Assembly: GCA_026873275.1 (NCBI GenBank)
Contig: JANTUC010000001.1
Span: 62,001-126,000 of the forward strand
Length of the DNA: 64,000 nt
Reading direction: 5' to 3'
Origin: Pseudopithomyces maydicus
Lineage: Eukaryota; Ascomycota; Dothideomycetes; Pleosporales; Didymosphaeriaceae
The position numbers and the translations under genes were made by a program. Under the pieces are notes generated by a model that saw nothing but the letters and a program-made list of their open reading frames with translations, made no database searches and was not told the origin of the DNA. Below, piece by piece: positions 23,378 to 33,770 of the stretch (within the stretch, counting starts at the first letter, position 1; every line of letters starts with the position of its first letter).

Positions 23378-23811
23378 TTACCGGTGCTGCAACACGTTAG
23401 CCCCATGTTTTCTTATCTCGTAGCGACGTTCGATTGCGCGCGGGCCGCGTGGGGAAGTAGGTGTGGAAGTAGGCGTGGCGGCACGCCGTGTATGTATGTG
23501 CGTAGGATTCCCGTACCTTGACGAAACCAATGTCGGCGCTCTTCTCGCGGAAGCACTGACGGCAGATGTTGAGGCCGTACTTGCGGATGAGACCGGCAGG
23601 GTGGGTGCAGACGCGGCTGTACAGATTCCCGTTAGCACACATCCATTCAGGTACTCCATCTTATGCCCTATCCCCCCGTCTGTCCATCAATGTCCTCCAG
23701 CCCCGCATATTCTCGACCAGGTCGCGTATGTATAAAAAGGTAGACGTACCACTCGCGGGAGCCCTTGCCGTAGGTGCGCGGGCGCGAGTACCAGACGGAT
23801 TCGTGAGACAT
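23378..23811 (-). CDS. RPS29: 40S ribosomal protein S29 (uS14)
   Basis: Three exons, 23811-23750, 23616-23517 and 23386-23378, encode 56 residues, exactly the family size. The introns are 133 and 130 nt; the last exon codes only His-Arg-stop. The protein begins MSHESVWYSRPRTYGKGSRE and contains the four zinc-binding cysteines C21, C24, C39 and C42 (CRVC, CRQC), then FREKSADIGFVKHR. It sits in the head of the small ribosomal subunit near the mRNA entry region. Every residue block matches eukaryotic S29, so the splice model is secure. Long introns relative to coding length are common in fungal ribosomal protein genes. Confidence 0.97.
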
Positions 23812-24403
23812 GGTGTGTGGTTGAAGCGAGTTCGACGTGTAGGGTCGCTGCTGCAGGGTGCGTTAGGATTGCGGTCCTCGTGGGAGGTTTTTTGCGCCTC
23901 TTCTTGGAATTGTATCAACGTACTGGTTAGTTGCTCGAGGCGGAGTCGTCGGTCGGCGTTGGGGCTGTCGTTCACGAAGGTCGCGGCTGTGGTTTCTGGT
24001 GCGATTTTCGTTGGAGGTGCGGGCAAACCTTAGCGCCGTCCTTAAGCGAGCGCTAAACCTAAACAGGCCACATAACCGTAGAGACCTAGCCTCCTCTCCG
24101 CCTTGCAACTTCGTCTGTGCCTTTTCCTGGGGCAACAAAGTAGGAATGTATGGGGTACATTTATGAAAGTGGTCGCTGTCCATGGGTGAGCTAAGCCGAG
24201 CTCGAAGTAGCACATGTTAGACTCACGATGCATACGTCCTTCAGGCCGGTAACGAACATGGTGTTGCACCTTTCACTTAGGTGAAAGAGGTTCTTATGCA
24301 ATTGAGTTTGGTTTTAAGAACTTTGGCACGCAGTAAAGAGGGAAATCTCATTCCAGAGTAGCGATCTAATAAACAACAGCGCAGAGTATTGGCATTGCAA
24401 TAT
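23812..24403. promoter_or_regulatory. RPS29 upstream region and 3' side of the Zn2Cys6 gene
   Basis: This gap of 592 bases separates two genes on the same strand. It must hold the RPS29 promoter and leader. I recognise no specific element and no supported ORF. Confidence 0.45.
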
Positions 24404-26845
24404 TCAATGCTCTTCAAGTAAGTCTGCATGTTCAGCATTGAGCGCCGATTCAATCCAAGCCTGCCAGTCCTCCCCGGTATCCAATTCCATGCCATCCAAC
24501 GAGTCCAGCGAACCCAGCGAATCTAAATCAGCAATCAAACCCTCTGTACCGGCATCGAAATGCTCACTTGGCCCTCCGGAACCTTGAGAGCCACCAGCTT
24601 GTGCCTCGAAGTGACCATAATCTTGGCCGCTGTACGTGAGAAGTGCCAACGGATCATCTAACACAGCATTCGTTACTGTTTGCACCTCATTTCCTAACCC
24701 TACAACCCTCCTCCACCGTTGTAGGAACACAGATTCTAGCCCCTCTGTAGAAAACGGCGCAGGATGGCTTTCAAACGATGTTTCTGCTTCCTTTTTCTCC
24801 AAGGCCCGTGCAGCGATTGGATTCTCACGCAATCTTTTCAACTCCGCGTCTCGATGCCCTCGCGCGTTTTTCAACAGCTTCTTGATCGGAAACCATATCT
24901 CGATGCGTTGGTCATTGAAGGCCTTTGAGGGTACGAGCCAGGGGCTGGTTAACGCGACCCATGCCCGCTCTGCAATGGGAGACCATTCGAGCTTTGGGAT
25001 TGCCAGCGCGAGGTACACGGATGAGTGCCAGTGCGTGCATGTCTGGTATATCCAGCGCCAGTGACGGCATTGCTCCTCGGCGTTCATGGCGTGATTGAAT
25101 TCTGCGACATGGATTGCGGCGTGCAAGAGTTTCGTATTGATACTGGGATCAGGTACGCCTTGGGAGATTGTGTTTGCGGTAGATGAACATGCGATAGGGA
25201 AAAGGAGAGTAGGACGAGTTTCGCCATTACTAGTCGTGCCATGCATACACTCATCCAGTATGACATCCCGCCATCAGTATCTGTTGTGTACTGTAGGTAC
25301 TGCGACTGGAAGTTCTGGTAAATTTTGGCAATGATAAGACCTTTTTCGTCCAGTGTCGCACTCGGATTGGATGAGAGAAGCTGTCTATTGAAAAATTAGT
25401 CCAACTCAAGCATCTAATCTGTGTTTGATTGAGCGGCAAATCTTGAGAAAGACTTACCTGTGGACTTCGGTCAGAGCGACACTTATACGCGCAAAGGACA
25501 TGTCAGTGACTCCAAAACGCTCAGGAGGTACTACCACGGTCTGCGGATTGATATCGGAGTCGTTGATGTTAAGTGGCTGTTTCGTATCGAAGTCCAGAGA
25601 CGCATAAGCCATGTGCGTACCTTGGTCTTCTGATACTTTTTGGTCGACAAGACACATCGTCCACCATACCCTCCTGCGCATCTCAACCTCAAATATATTC
25701 AGGTGAGGCGAATGTGACCCATCTCTATGCAGCCCAAGGTATTGTGCCATTCTAGTCACAAGCCCGAACATCATCCATACAAATCTAGGGCTTTCATGGC
25801 GGCGATGAAGGCCAAGAAAAAGAATAAGCGCTTGGACGATGGTGAAGTTGGGATTGTTTAAGAAGTCTGCCCGGGTGAGACACATCTCGAGCCCGAGACG
25901 GTACTTGGTCGTGAGAAATGCACGAGAATAGCCGAAGCTTGACAAAACGTCGGAGTCCTCCATGGAAGCTATTGCTGCATAATATACTGCAAAAAGGAGA
26001 GACTCGTCGACAGGCGAAATATTTGACATGAAGTGCGGCGAGCGAGTTGTCTTTAAGAGGGTCGGCATGTGAATGACGCGGACAAAAAAGTTCACATTGC
26101 ACTCGTACATTTCTAGCAGATAAGGAATCTGAGATGGCAAAGGGCGATACTCGTCCAACGATGCATTGGAGTTGATGCTGAACGGGAAAGATTCAGGGCC
26201 GGATGATAAATGCGATAAGTTCTGTGATTCTGTCTCTCGTGCCAGCTCTTCATCTTCGGAGTTTTCGGAATCAAGGTCTGCGAAGTTCTGCGTAGCTGCT
26301 CGGAGCCCTGCAAGCTCTTCATCCATCTTGTTCCAAAAACCGCTAGTCACATAATGGGTATTGAGGTCACAGAATCTTCCATTTTGGCTTGGGACCGTTT
26401 CAGGATTTCCAGCGGCGGCGAACCCAGAGCCAGATGCTGAAGGGTCGATTGAGCTAACAGCTGTCGAAGACTCGTTGGTAAGTGATTCCGTTGCAGTATT
26501 TGCTTCTTCAATCTCATTGCTGAATTGTTTGACTAAGCCTTCCAAGTTCCTGAGCCTCTCTTTTATTCTGGCAATATTGGGTGCAACTGGCTGCGATGCA
26601 ACACCGGGGCGTTTCTCTAAATTCCGAGCCCATCTTGGAGGGCCATCGGCGGAAGGAACAACACACGCTATCCCGGCACGGCGACAATTTGAGCAAGGTG
26701 ACTTCTTATCGCAACGTACTCTGCGAGACCGACAAGTTGCACAACTTCGTAGTTTAGTCGCTGCGGGTGCCTTGGATCGTTCTGATCCTGTGGCCCTTAG
26801 TGCGGGGGTTGCGATGGATTCAGAAGTCAATAAATCTCGCTCCAT
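24404..26845 (-). CDS. Zn2Cys6 fungal transcription factor with fungal-specific regulatory domain, frame broken once
   Basis: Exon 1 (26845-25458) and exon 2 (25384-24404) flank a 73-nt intron. With one base restored at the A4/G3 junction 25197-25203 the product is about 789 residues. The binuclear zinc cluster is at C35, C38, C45, C51, C54 and C61, followed by a basic linker and a heptad-like dimerisation helix (IARIKERLRNLEGLVKQF). The middle homology region contains FFVRVIHMPTLLKT, FLGLHRRHESPRFVWMMFG, and EMRRRVWWTMCLVDQ. Exon 2 continues with AEFNHAMNAEEQCRHWRWIYQTCTHWH, a block shared by many fungal regulators. The C-terminus is acidic, typical of an activation region. It is a nuclear DNA-binding regulator with unknown targets, and is divergent from the dienelactone hydrolase-like gene. 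Confidence 0.9.
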
Positions 26846-27286
26846 GGGTCTTTACGAGGGAATTCTGGACCAAAAAGATGTCAAAAGGTTTAGTGTCATC
26901 GCCGATTCAAGTCAGCGAAGTGGTTTGTAAGAGCACGTGCAGTGATTCTGCAGTCGTGTCATTCTACCCCCACCCAGTTAGGCATAGAGCCAGCCATCGC
27001 TTATCACAGCAGCGTTCCGGCCCCAACGCTGGGGTATCTACCACTAAGAAAGTCAGCCACTCAGTGTACAAGGAACTGGGGCCGAGTAAGAGTCTGGCCC
27101 CGCGAAGCATGCGCGAAGACGCGCGAGAACAGAGCGAGCGCAGTTGCATATAAATTCCAACCACTACCCAAGCATGTAGTCTTACTATTCTTCGCTCCAT
27201 ATTCTAAACTTGATTATTCGTAGTGACCTGGCTATAACCTGAGATAATATTGCTGCTATTATCGAAATCGCGAACACTTCGTTATC
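26846..27286. promoter_or_regulatory. Divergent promoter between the Zn2Cys6 factor and the DLH-like gene
   Basis: These 441 bases lie between divergent start codons. No element is recognised with confidence and no coding potential is seen. Confidence 0.5.
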
Positions 27287-28278
27287 ATGAGTTCATGTCC
27301 GTGGTCAGGCAAGAAAGATAAAGATGGGAAGCCGCCATGTGAGGAATGCATTAGTGTTAGTCATTCTGATGATATACATACCATAATTTCCTAACAGTTT
27401 CAAGGGAACTGTTCATGCTGGGCAACCGCAAGGAACAATCGAATCGCTCCATGGACTCGATACGTATGTTATTGGCAACAGAACAGATCCTCGTGCCATC
27501 ATAGTCATATATTCCGATGTCTTCAGCCACACTTTACCAAACAACAAGCTTATCGCAGACTCCTATGCGAAAAGCGGAGAATACCTTGTATACATGCCTG
27601 ATTTTTTTGAGGGTTTGTCATTTACCAAGGCCTTTCTCGACCAGGTTCTAACATCTGAAAGGTGACCCTGTCAAACTTAGTCTTGCCGATATTCTTATCC
27701 CCGTGGATGCCGCCAGCCAATCTACCCTCTCAAAGTACGGAGGACTTCTCGCCAACATACCGAGCTATCTCCTGTGGGCTGGGAGACACGGCAAGGACAA
27801 GACCCACAAAACCTGCATGGAGTGGCTACAGAAACTGAGGCGATCCGACGAAGCGCAAGGAAAAAAGATCGGCATGGTAGGCATGTGTTGGGGCGGCAGA
27901 TTTGTTCTGCGCGCGGCTCGGTTGTCAGAGTTCATTCAAGTTTCCGAGGGCAAGACGCAGCCGCTTATCGATGCAGGAGTTGCACTACACCCTTCGAACG
28001 TGGTACTACCCGAAGATGTTGAAGGTCTGGCTGTACCTGTGAGTCTGGGTTGGGGAGAGGTGGACGAGGTAACGCCTTTCAAACAAAAGGCTCAAATAGA
28101 GGAGATTATCGAGAAGAGAAAAACTGCAGGCGAGTCTGTTCCAGAGATTGAACACAAGGTGTACACTCCTGGACGACATGGATTTAGCGTGCGTGGAAAT
28201 CCAGAAGATCCCGCCGAGAGAAAAGCACTCGAAGACTCTGTAACACAAGTGCTAGACTGGTTTGCGAAGCGAATTTAG
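27287..28278 (+). CDS. Dienelactone hydrolase family protein
   Basis: Exons are 27287-27355, 27405-27612 and 27662-28278 (introns of 49 nt each), encoding 297 residues. The Cys-rich start (MSSCPWSGKK, then PCEEC) and SGTVHAGQPQGT are typical for fungal DLH-like proteins. The nucleophile cysteine lies in GMCWGGRF, the acid residue in GEVDEVTPF and the histidine in GRHGFSVRG, so the Cys-Asp-His triad is complete. Canonical members open dienelactone rings in aromatic catabolism, but most fungal copies are of unknown substrate. Intron 1 uses donor GTTAGT and an acceptor after TTTCAAG; an alternative upstream AG (27397) would break the frame. It neighbours a GNAT gene 236 bp downstream on the same strand. 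Confidence 0.85.
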
Positions 28279-28514
28279 GAGGGAAATTTATTTTCACATT
28301 GGCTCTTTAGTATGAAAGTACACGTATAACGCATACGTCGCTGCGTCGCGTTGTCGCTTATTGCGAATGTTACATGTGACTTGTTTGGGCCCCTGCCGCC
28401 CTTTCGCACGACTAGTGTAGCCCTCTTCGACCTATATAAGCAAAGGCTTATGCTACGACATCCAACTTCAGCAACGTCTCGCACGAAATATAAATTTCAA
28501 GTATTTTGGACACA

Positions 28515-29306
28515 ATGCGCATCCGTCCTCTGACGAGGGATGACCTTCCTGCAGTTGCAGAGATCACGTTCCGCTCTTTCGAGAATGATGAGTTATTCGA
28601 GTGGCTGAACCCCAATGGGCACAAATACCCAGACGACATGCGAAAATCCCAGAGCATACGACTACGCGGTCGTCTTGTAACACCAGGACAATATGGATAT
28701 GTTGTTGTGACTGAAGAGAAGGATTCCGATTGGACTGGAAAGGAGGAAGTTATCGGGTTTGCGTTTTATATCCGAAGTGCGGGAGACGAAGCAGCGAAAA
28801 CATGGCGAAAAGATACACTGTTTAAAAGTACGTTTGGTATTTATCCATCTTTAGGCCGCGTAATGACAGAGTAGTCAGAGTTTGAGCGCAAGCTCTTAGA
28901 CTGGGAATCATGGTACCATAGCAAGTTTCTGAACTACGCGGAGGACCCTCAACGTCTGGCTGAATACATTAAGAAGGCACCTTGGGATTACTTCGCACCC
29001 ATCAATCCTCGGTGGCACCTAGGACTGCTCTGCGTATCTCCGAAACACCAACGCCGTGGGATTGGCAGCTTGTTGTTGGACCATGGACTAGCAATGGCAG
29101 CAGACGAAAAAGTGCCTTTAACTTTAGAGGCTAGTGTTATTGGGAGAAATTTGTACTTGAAGAAAGGTTTCAAGACTGTAGAGGAAGTGGAGCTTTGTGC
29201 AGATTTTGCAGACGTGCTGATGGTATGGGAACCGAAGGGAATGGAGGGAACATGGTTGGAAGAGATCCGAGGCGAATCAGCAAAAATGAAAGGGCGGAAA
29301 AAATAA
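28515..29306 (+). CDS. GNAT-family N-acetyltransferase
   Basis: Exons 28515-28827 and 28879-29306 (51-nt intron, donor GTACGT, acceptor TCAG) encode 246 residues. The fold signature is complete: an opening beta strand (MRIRPLTRDDLPAVAEITFRSF), strand beta-4 with LGLLCVSPKHQRRGIGSLLL containing the acetyl-CoA pyrophosphate loop Q-R-R-G-I-G, and the later VPLTLEASVIGRNLYLKKGF segment. The C-terminal MVWEPKG is usual for fungal stand-alone GNAT enzymes. The acceptor substrate is unknown. The start at 28515 is the first ATG and gives the canonical N-terminal strand. Confidence 0.88.
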
Positions 29307-29777
29307 CGGCTGCAAATTTGGAAGCGGTGGCCATTGCGTCGCAGTTTTTGTAAATCCACTGTATATCCAGTGTATATATACAATTAACTAGCGCATAAGA
29401 CATAAAATAGTGCTAGGGTTGCTCCCGACTCTTGGCTAGTAGATAGCACTAGGTGCTTGGTGGCGGATCCGTGGATGGGGTAATGTCACGTGCTTCCGCG
29501 AACAGCCGTTCGCGCTAAATCGCGGGCAAAATTGTCGCCTCCTCTGATCAACACAAACCCTGTTGGTCGTTTACAGCCACATTTCACCTAATCACTTGGT
29601 TATTCCTACCGTTTGTTCATGGAATAATACCTGTCAAATAATCCCACCAATCCTCCTGCGCTCCTCGTGCACACTGCGAGGGTTCTCCATCCGCGCGGGC
29701 AGGTATATTATCTGTGCAGTCTCAGCGCGTCTTGCGCAAACTAAACACCTTTTGGATAGCGCCTCAAACATACCAAA
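29307..29777. promoter_or_regulatory. Intergenic region upstream of the DUF4211 gene
   Basis: The 471 bases are moderately AT-rich close to the GNAT stop and then GC-richer. No motif is certain and no ORF is supported. Confidence 0.4.
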
Positions 29778-31949
29778 ATGCCTCCGAAGCGGCCGCTCGC
29801 GCGTAAGCGTCAAACGAAACTCAGCTTTTCTCCCGCGACGAACGCCTCGCCGAAACCGAAACCCACATTCACTGCCAGCAGCGACGATAGCGACGACGGG
29901 CCGTCCCCAAGCAGACCTGCGAAGCGACAGAGACTGGGAAAGGAAACAAGAGCCGGCATGAAGCTGGGCATGCCTGTCACACAGAACAAGCGGGGGATGT
30001 TTGGCAGCTCTGACCTTGAACCTACCTCTTCCTCCGGTAGCTCCTCGGAATCTGGCGAAGGTGGCGACGATACAAAAGCGAAACCATCTCCGAAGGGAGT
30101 CGGTAGACCAGCGAAAACTGTGGTGATTTCGGACGAAGACGAAGAGGTACAGCCGAGTTCAAGGAAGCGCAAACGGCAGCGGCAACCCACACCGAGTGAT
30201 TCGTCGGAGTCAGACAGTGTTGGTGAGGTCGTGGTTGTCTCGCGAAAAGATACGCGACGACGTAACAAACCCACCGAAGACGCGGACGAAGGCAAAACAT
30301 CCCAGAAGAGCAAAAAGTCGCGAGCTGCTAAACGAGCATCGACAGGAACGGAAGAATTGCCCGGATCGGAGAGTGAAGACGAGGTCACGGTCATTTCTGG
30401 AAGAAAGAAGACCGACGGAAAGAAGCCATCGAAGGAGAGGAAAGTGCGACAGTCAAAGAAAGATGGTTCCCGTACAAAACAGAAACCGAGCCCGCCAGTG
30501 GAATCGTCCGAACATGATAGTGAAGATCAGATGCCTGTTACCCCCAAAAATCCAAACGGAAACAGAGAAAGCCTGCTTCTGAATCGAGTGGAAACGAAGC
30601 TCCCAAAGGGAAGCGATTGGCACACCGGAAGAAGCGGCAAGCTTCTACCCCAGAGGAAGATAGCAATGACGAGGATCAAAACGAGGAATCGAATGACGAA
30701 GCTGATGAGCTCAAGGAAGAGTTAGCGTTTCTACAATCATCTCCGCCAGGATTAGGTAGCACCCAGTCCAAAAAGAAAACCGCGCGCGAGAAGGCCTTAG
30801 AAGCTATGAAAAAGCGACGTGCGGCGAATAGTGATCCGCCTTCGTCATCTGCCGTACGGAAGAAGCCTATTGTGGCGGACTCCGAATCAGAGTCAGAATT
30901 GGAAATTATTCCCGAGGAGCAGGAACACGACAGCGAGGAAAAGTGAGCTGAATTCCTCTCACAGGAGGCAATCCATTGTCGGAATTTGCTGACGTTCCCC
31001 CAGTGATGACAGTGATGAATCTGAAGAAGCAGAATACGGTGGCACCGCCGAAGACGTCTTGTACGGGAGCGACGAAGATGACGATTTCATCAATGACGAA
31101 GATGCGCCTATTGGAATGCCTTCTGAACACGCCCTGCCCCTTCAATTCAGCAGCTTGCGCAATGCAAAACCACGAGATTTATTCAAGTATGCGATCGAGT
31201 GGATGGTCCAGAAAAAGATCAACCCTGCGTTTTCCTCCGATGACGAAATCTATACAATGACTTTCAGGAAGCTCGACGACGAAGTTAACGGCCTCGCAAG
31301 TTCCAAATTCCACTCCTCGGTCTGGACCAAAGAGTTCACAAGAGCTATTCGTGCGCGACCGGAGATGGTATCGAACGACATCGATCCGCGGACTCGTGCA
31401 ATCATGGAATCTCATTGCGAGGCATGTAATCGCAAGAGCCATGCAGCCAGTTACGAAATGTCATTTACGGGGAAGCCGTACCACAAGGAAACGCTGGAAC
31501 CACTCGCGGCCAACGCTTCTGATTCCGATTCTGAGTCCAATTCCGACTCGTCCGATATCTCCTCTACTGGCTCAGAGGAAGCATTGAACGGCGAAAAGCC
31601 GACCTACAATGAAACTGGCGAACGCATACCTCCTGAATCGAAGGTGTTTACATTGGGTTCAACTTGCCAAGCTAACGCTCAAGTGGCACATACGTTGTAC
31701 CATTGGCGATATCACCTTAACTCCTGGGTTGTTGATTACCTCATTCGTGAAGGGCACTGCTCCGCCGAGAAAATTGTAGCACGCGATAAGTGGAGCGTGC
31801 GCAAGCGTGAGAAGCTCGCAAACAAGGTGGTCGATGAGATGGAGAAGAGTGGAGAGATCAAGAAGCTGCACCGCATGTATCGGGACCAAGTTAATTACGC
31901 ACTCGAGGCGGACAACGATTACAGGAAAGGTTGGGGCAGAAAAGCGTAG
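29778..31949 (+). CDS. DUF4211-domain nuclear protein, frame broken once
   Basis: Exon 1 29778-30942 and exon 2 31004-31949 (61-nt intron, donor GTGAGC); about 703 residues after restoring one A in the five-A run 30546-30550. The first 400 residues are disordered, with alternating Ser/Asp/Glu patches and Lys/Arg clusters suitable as nuclear localisation signals (PPKRPLARKRQTKLSF, RPAKRQR). A short ALEAMKKRRAA helix and acidic stretch come next. The C-terminal domain, DFINDEDAPIG, LPLQFSSLRNAKPRDLFKYA, HCEACNRKSHAASYEM and GSTCQANAQVAHTLYHWRYH, matches the fungal DUF4211 family, whose function is not well defined. The CxxC and conserved Cys/His positions suggest metal binding (inference). Restoring the base joins two basic segments smoothly (PKKSKRKQRKPASESSG), which supports the frame correction. 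Confidence 0.85.
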
Positions 31950-32664
31950 TGTGTGATGAATCAATCTCGAAACTGCGATGGGATCGGACCTTGTGTGTTA
32001 TTTTAAAAGTATAGGGGAGGGATATCTGTGGCTTGGTGATTCGAGCGCGGGCTTATGGGTACAGTGCCCAGTCTTCTAATGCCTAAGACTCATTCTCTTT
32101 TGACCGACTGCACTATCTTCCGAGACTTGGTTCATAGCACTCGAGCAAAAATGTTTAGTAGGCTCGATCGTTAAGATTGCCAAATTCGAATGCAAGATGC
32201 GAGGTACCAAAACGGAGAATGCAGTCATTCGAAACGAGCCTCCAGAGCGCTAGTGAGCATTGTCGTTTGAGGTTACTAAATTACCTGGTAGAGCTTGAAC
32301 AAATTCACACGTACTAGTCTCAAGACGGAAACCAGTGCTAGTGCAATGGGGGCTGAAGCAGGCGACGCCAAGTTTCTGTCATCACTGTCATCAAATCCTT
32401 ACCCAAAGTGAGCGGACTTTACCGCTTAAAGCCAGCAATGTGTAAAGACTGCCAGAGAGCTTCCACCCTGTAGGATGAAAACAAGTAAATATAGAGACAT
32501 ACCCGATAGCTCCGTTCAGCCTCAGCAATTGTGATTGCTTGTCAAATTTCAAGTAGCTATAAAGATGCGTTCGTTCTCATGCGTCCTAGATACAAAAACA
32601 TCAATCCTCTACAATTGTACCTAATACCTCGGGTTGCCGCTCACAACACTAAATCACCATCGAA
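31950..32664. other. Intergenic spacer
   Basis: The 715 bases between the DUF4211 stop and the PEBP-like start contain no supported gene or obvious repeat. The last 150 bases, with TATAAAG at about 32557, may be the core promoter of the PEBP-like gene. Confidence 0.5.
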
Positions 32665-33433
32665 ATGACTTTCGCACGCAGCCTCCCGCTTTTCGCCTTC
32701 CTCACCTCCCTCCACGGAGTTTCTGCGTCCCTACCATCAGGATTCCCTGTGAATGGCGGACATCCCGACCTAAGCGTGACCTTCCTCAACAACACCGTCT
32801 CCCCCTCCGGCGAACTCATCCCACGTGAAGGTATTGAACTCCACCTCTCCCAGATTTCCACCGCTAACGAATTTAGAAACTGCATTACCACCCCACATCA
32901 CCACTCCAGTATGGACCTACAAAAAGGCCGGCATCGTCATCGTCGTCGACATAGATGTGCACATCAACGGCACCGACTACGAGGTCTTGCACCTCTTATC
33001 CTCCAATGTCACGATCGGACCCGACAACAGCCTCGTGCTTCCTTCCACGAGTGAGGCCCCGTGGGGTCAGCCCCGTCCGCCAGCGGGAGATGCACCTCAC
33101 AGGTACACTGTTTTGCTCTTCGACCAACCGGAGGGATTTAGTGTGCCTGAGGAATTTCAAAGTACCGTGGAGAGACGTTTGGGATTTGATGTCGCGGGAT
33201 TCGTCGAAGCAGCGGGATTGGGACGGGCGATTGCGGGAAATTGGTTTACGGTGCAGAATACGAGCGTCATAGCTACGGGAACGGCGGGGGCTCCGGCTCC
33301 GACGGGGACATCTGGTGCTGGGGGTTATGGGACGCCTGAGGAGTTTGAAGGCGGGGCTAGACAGGTTGGGGTGAAGAGTACATGGTGGGTTGGTATGGGT
33401 GTTGCTGTGGTTATGGGCTTGATGGCTTTGTAA
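32665..33433 (+). CDS. Secreted PEBP-like protein with possible GPI or membrane tail
   Basis: Two exons, 32665-32830 and 32877-33433 (46-nt intron, donor GTATTG, acceptor TTAG), encode 240 residues. A signal peptide is clear (MTFARSLPLFAFLTSLHGVSA). The core contains VTFLNNTV, TPVWTYKKAGIVIVVDIDV and PHRYTVLLFDQPEGF, the last being the conserved strand of the phosphatidylethanolamine-binding protein fold. The canonical D-P-D-x-P ligand motif is not evident, so ligand binding may be changed. After a Gly/Thr/Pro-rich linker the chain ends in a hydrophobic segment (WWVGMGVAVVMGLMAL) without basic residues, as in GPI-anchored wall proteins. Surface location is an inference from both ends. Confidence 0.78.
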
Positions 33434-33770
33434 AAGGAGCGGAATAGTTGTTGGGTTCCAGGGATGATGTATTAGATTGGATTTGTACTGTTCATTCAAT
33501 TAATTAGAGACTATATAGAAGAGACTGTATTATAACTGCTCGAAATAAGCTTTTAAAAATAATGGTCGGGCTTGCATGATAGTGTATTAGCAATACATAT
33601 AGAACCATACAGACAGTAGCATCTGATCAGAACATCTCGAATTAAATTAATGAACACACATTACTTTTTGATTCATCATCATTGAGGGTAAAGACCGCCA
33701 TATTGGTATAAAACAGAAACACCTACCCCATCTTTTAAATTAATAAAGGAAAGTCATCATTATATTACTC
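33434..33770. other. Convergent spacer
   Basis: AT-rich sequence between two stops facing each other; probably overlapping 3' untranslated regions. Nothing else is seen. Confidence 0.5.

Noticed and set aside
27390..27397. Acceptor AG at 27397 for the first intron of the DLH-like gene
   Set aside because: No GT donor in the right phase matches it; the AG at 27404 joins CIS to GTVHAG in frame.
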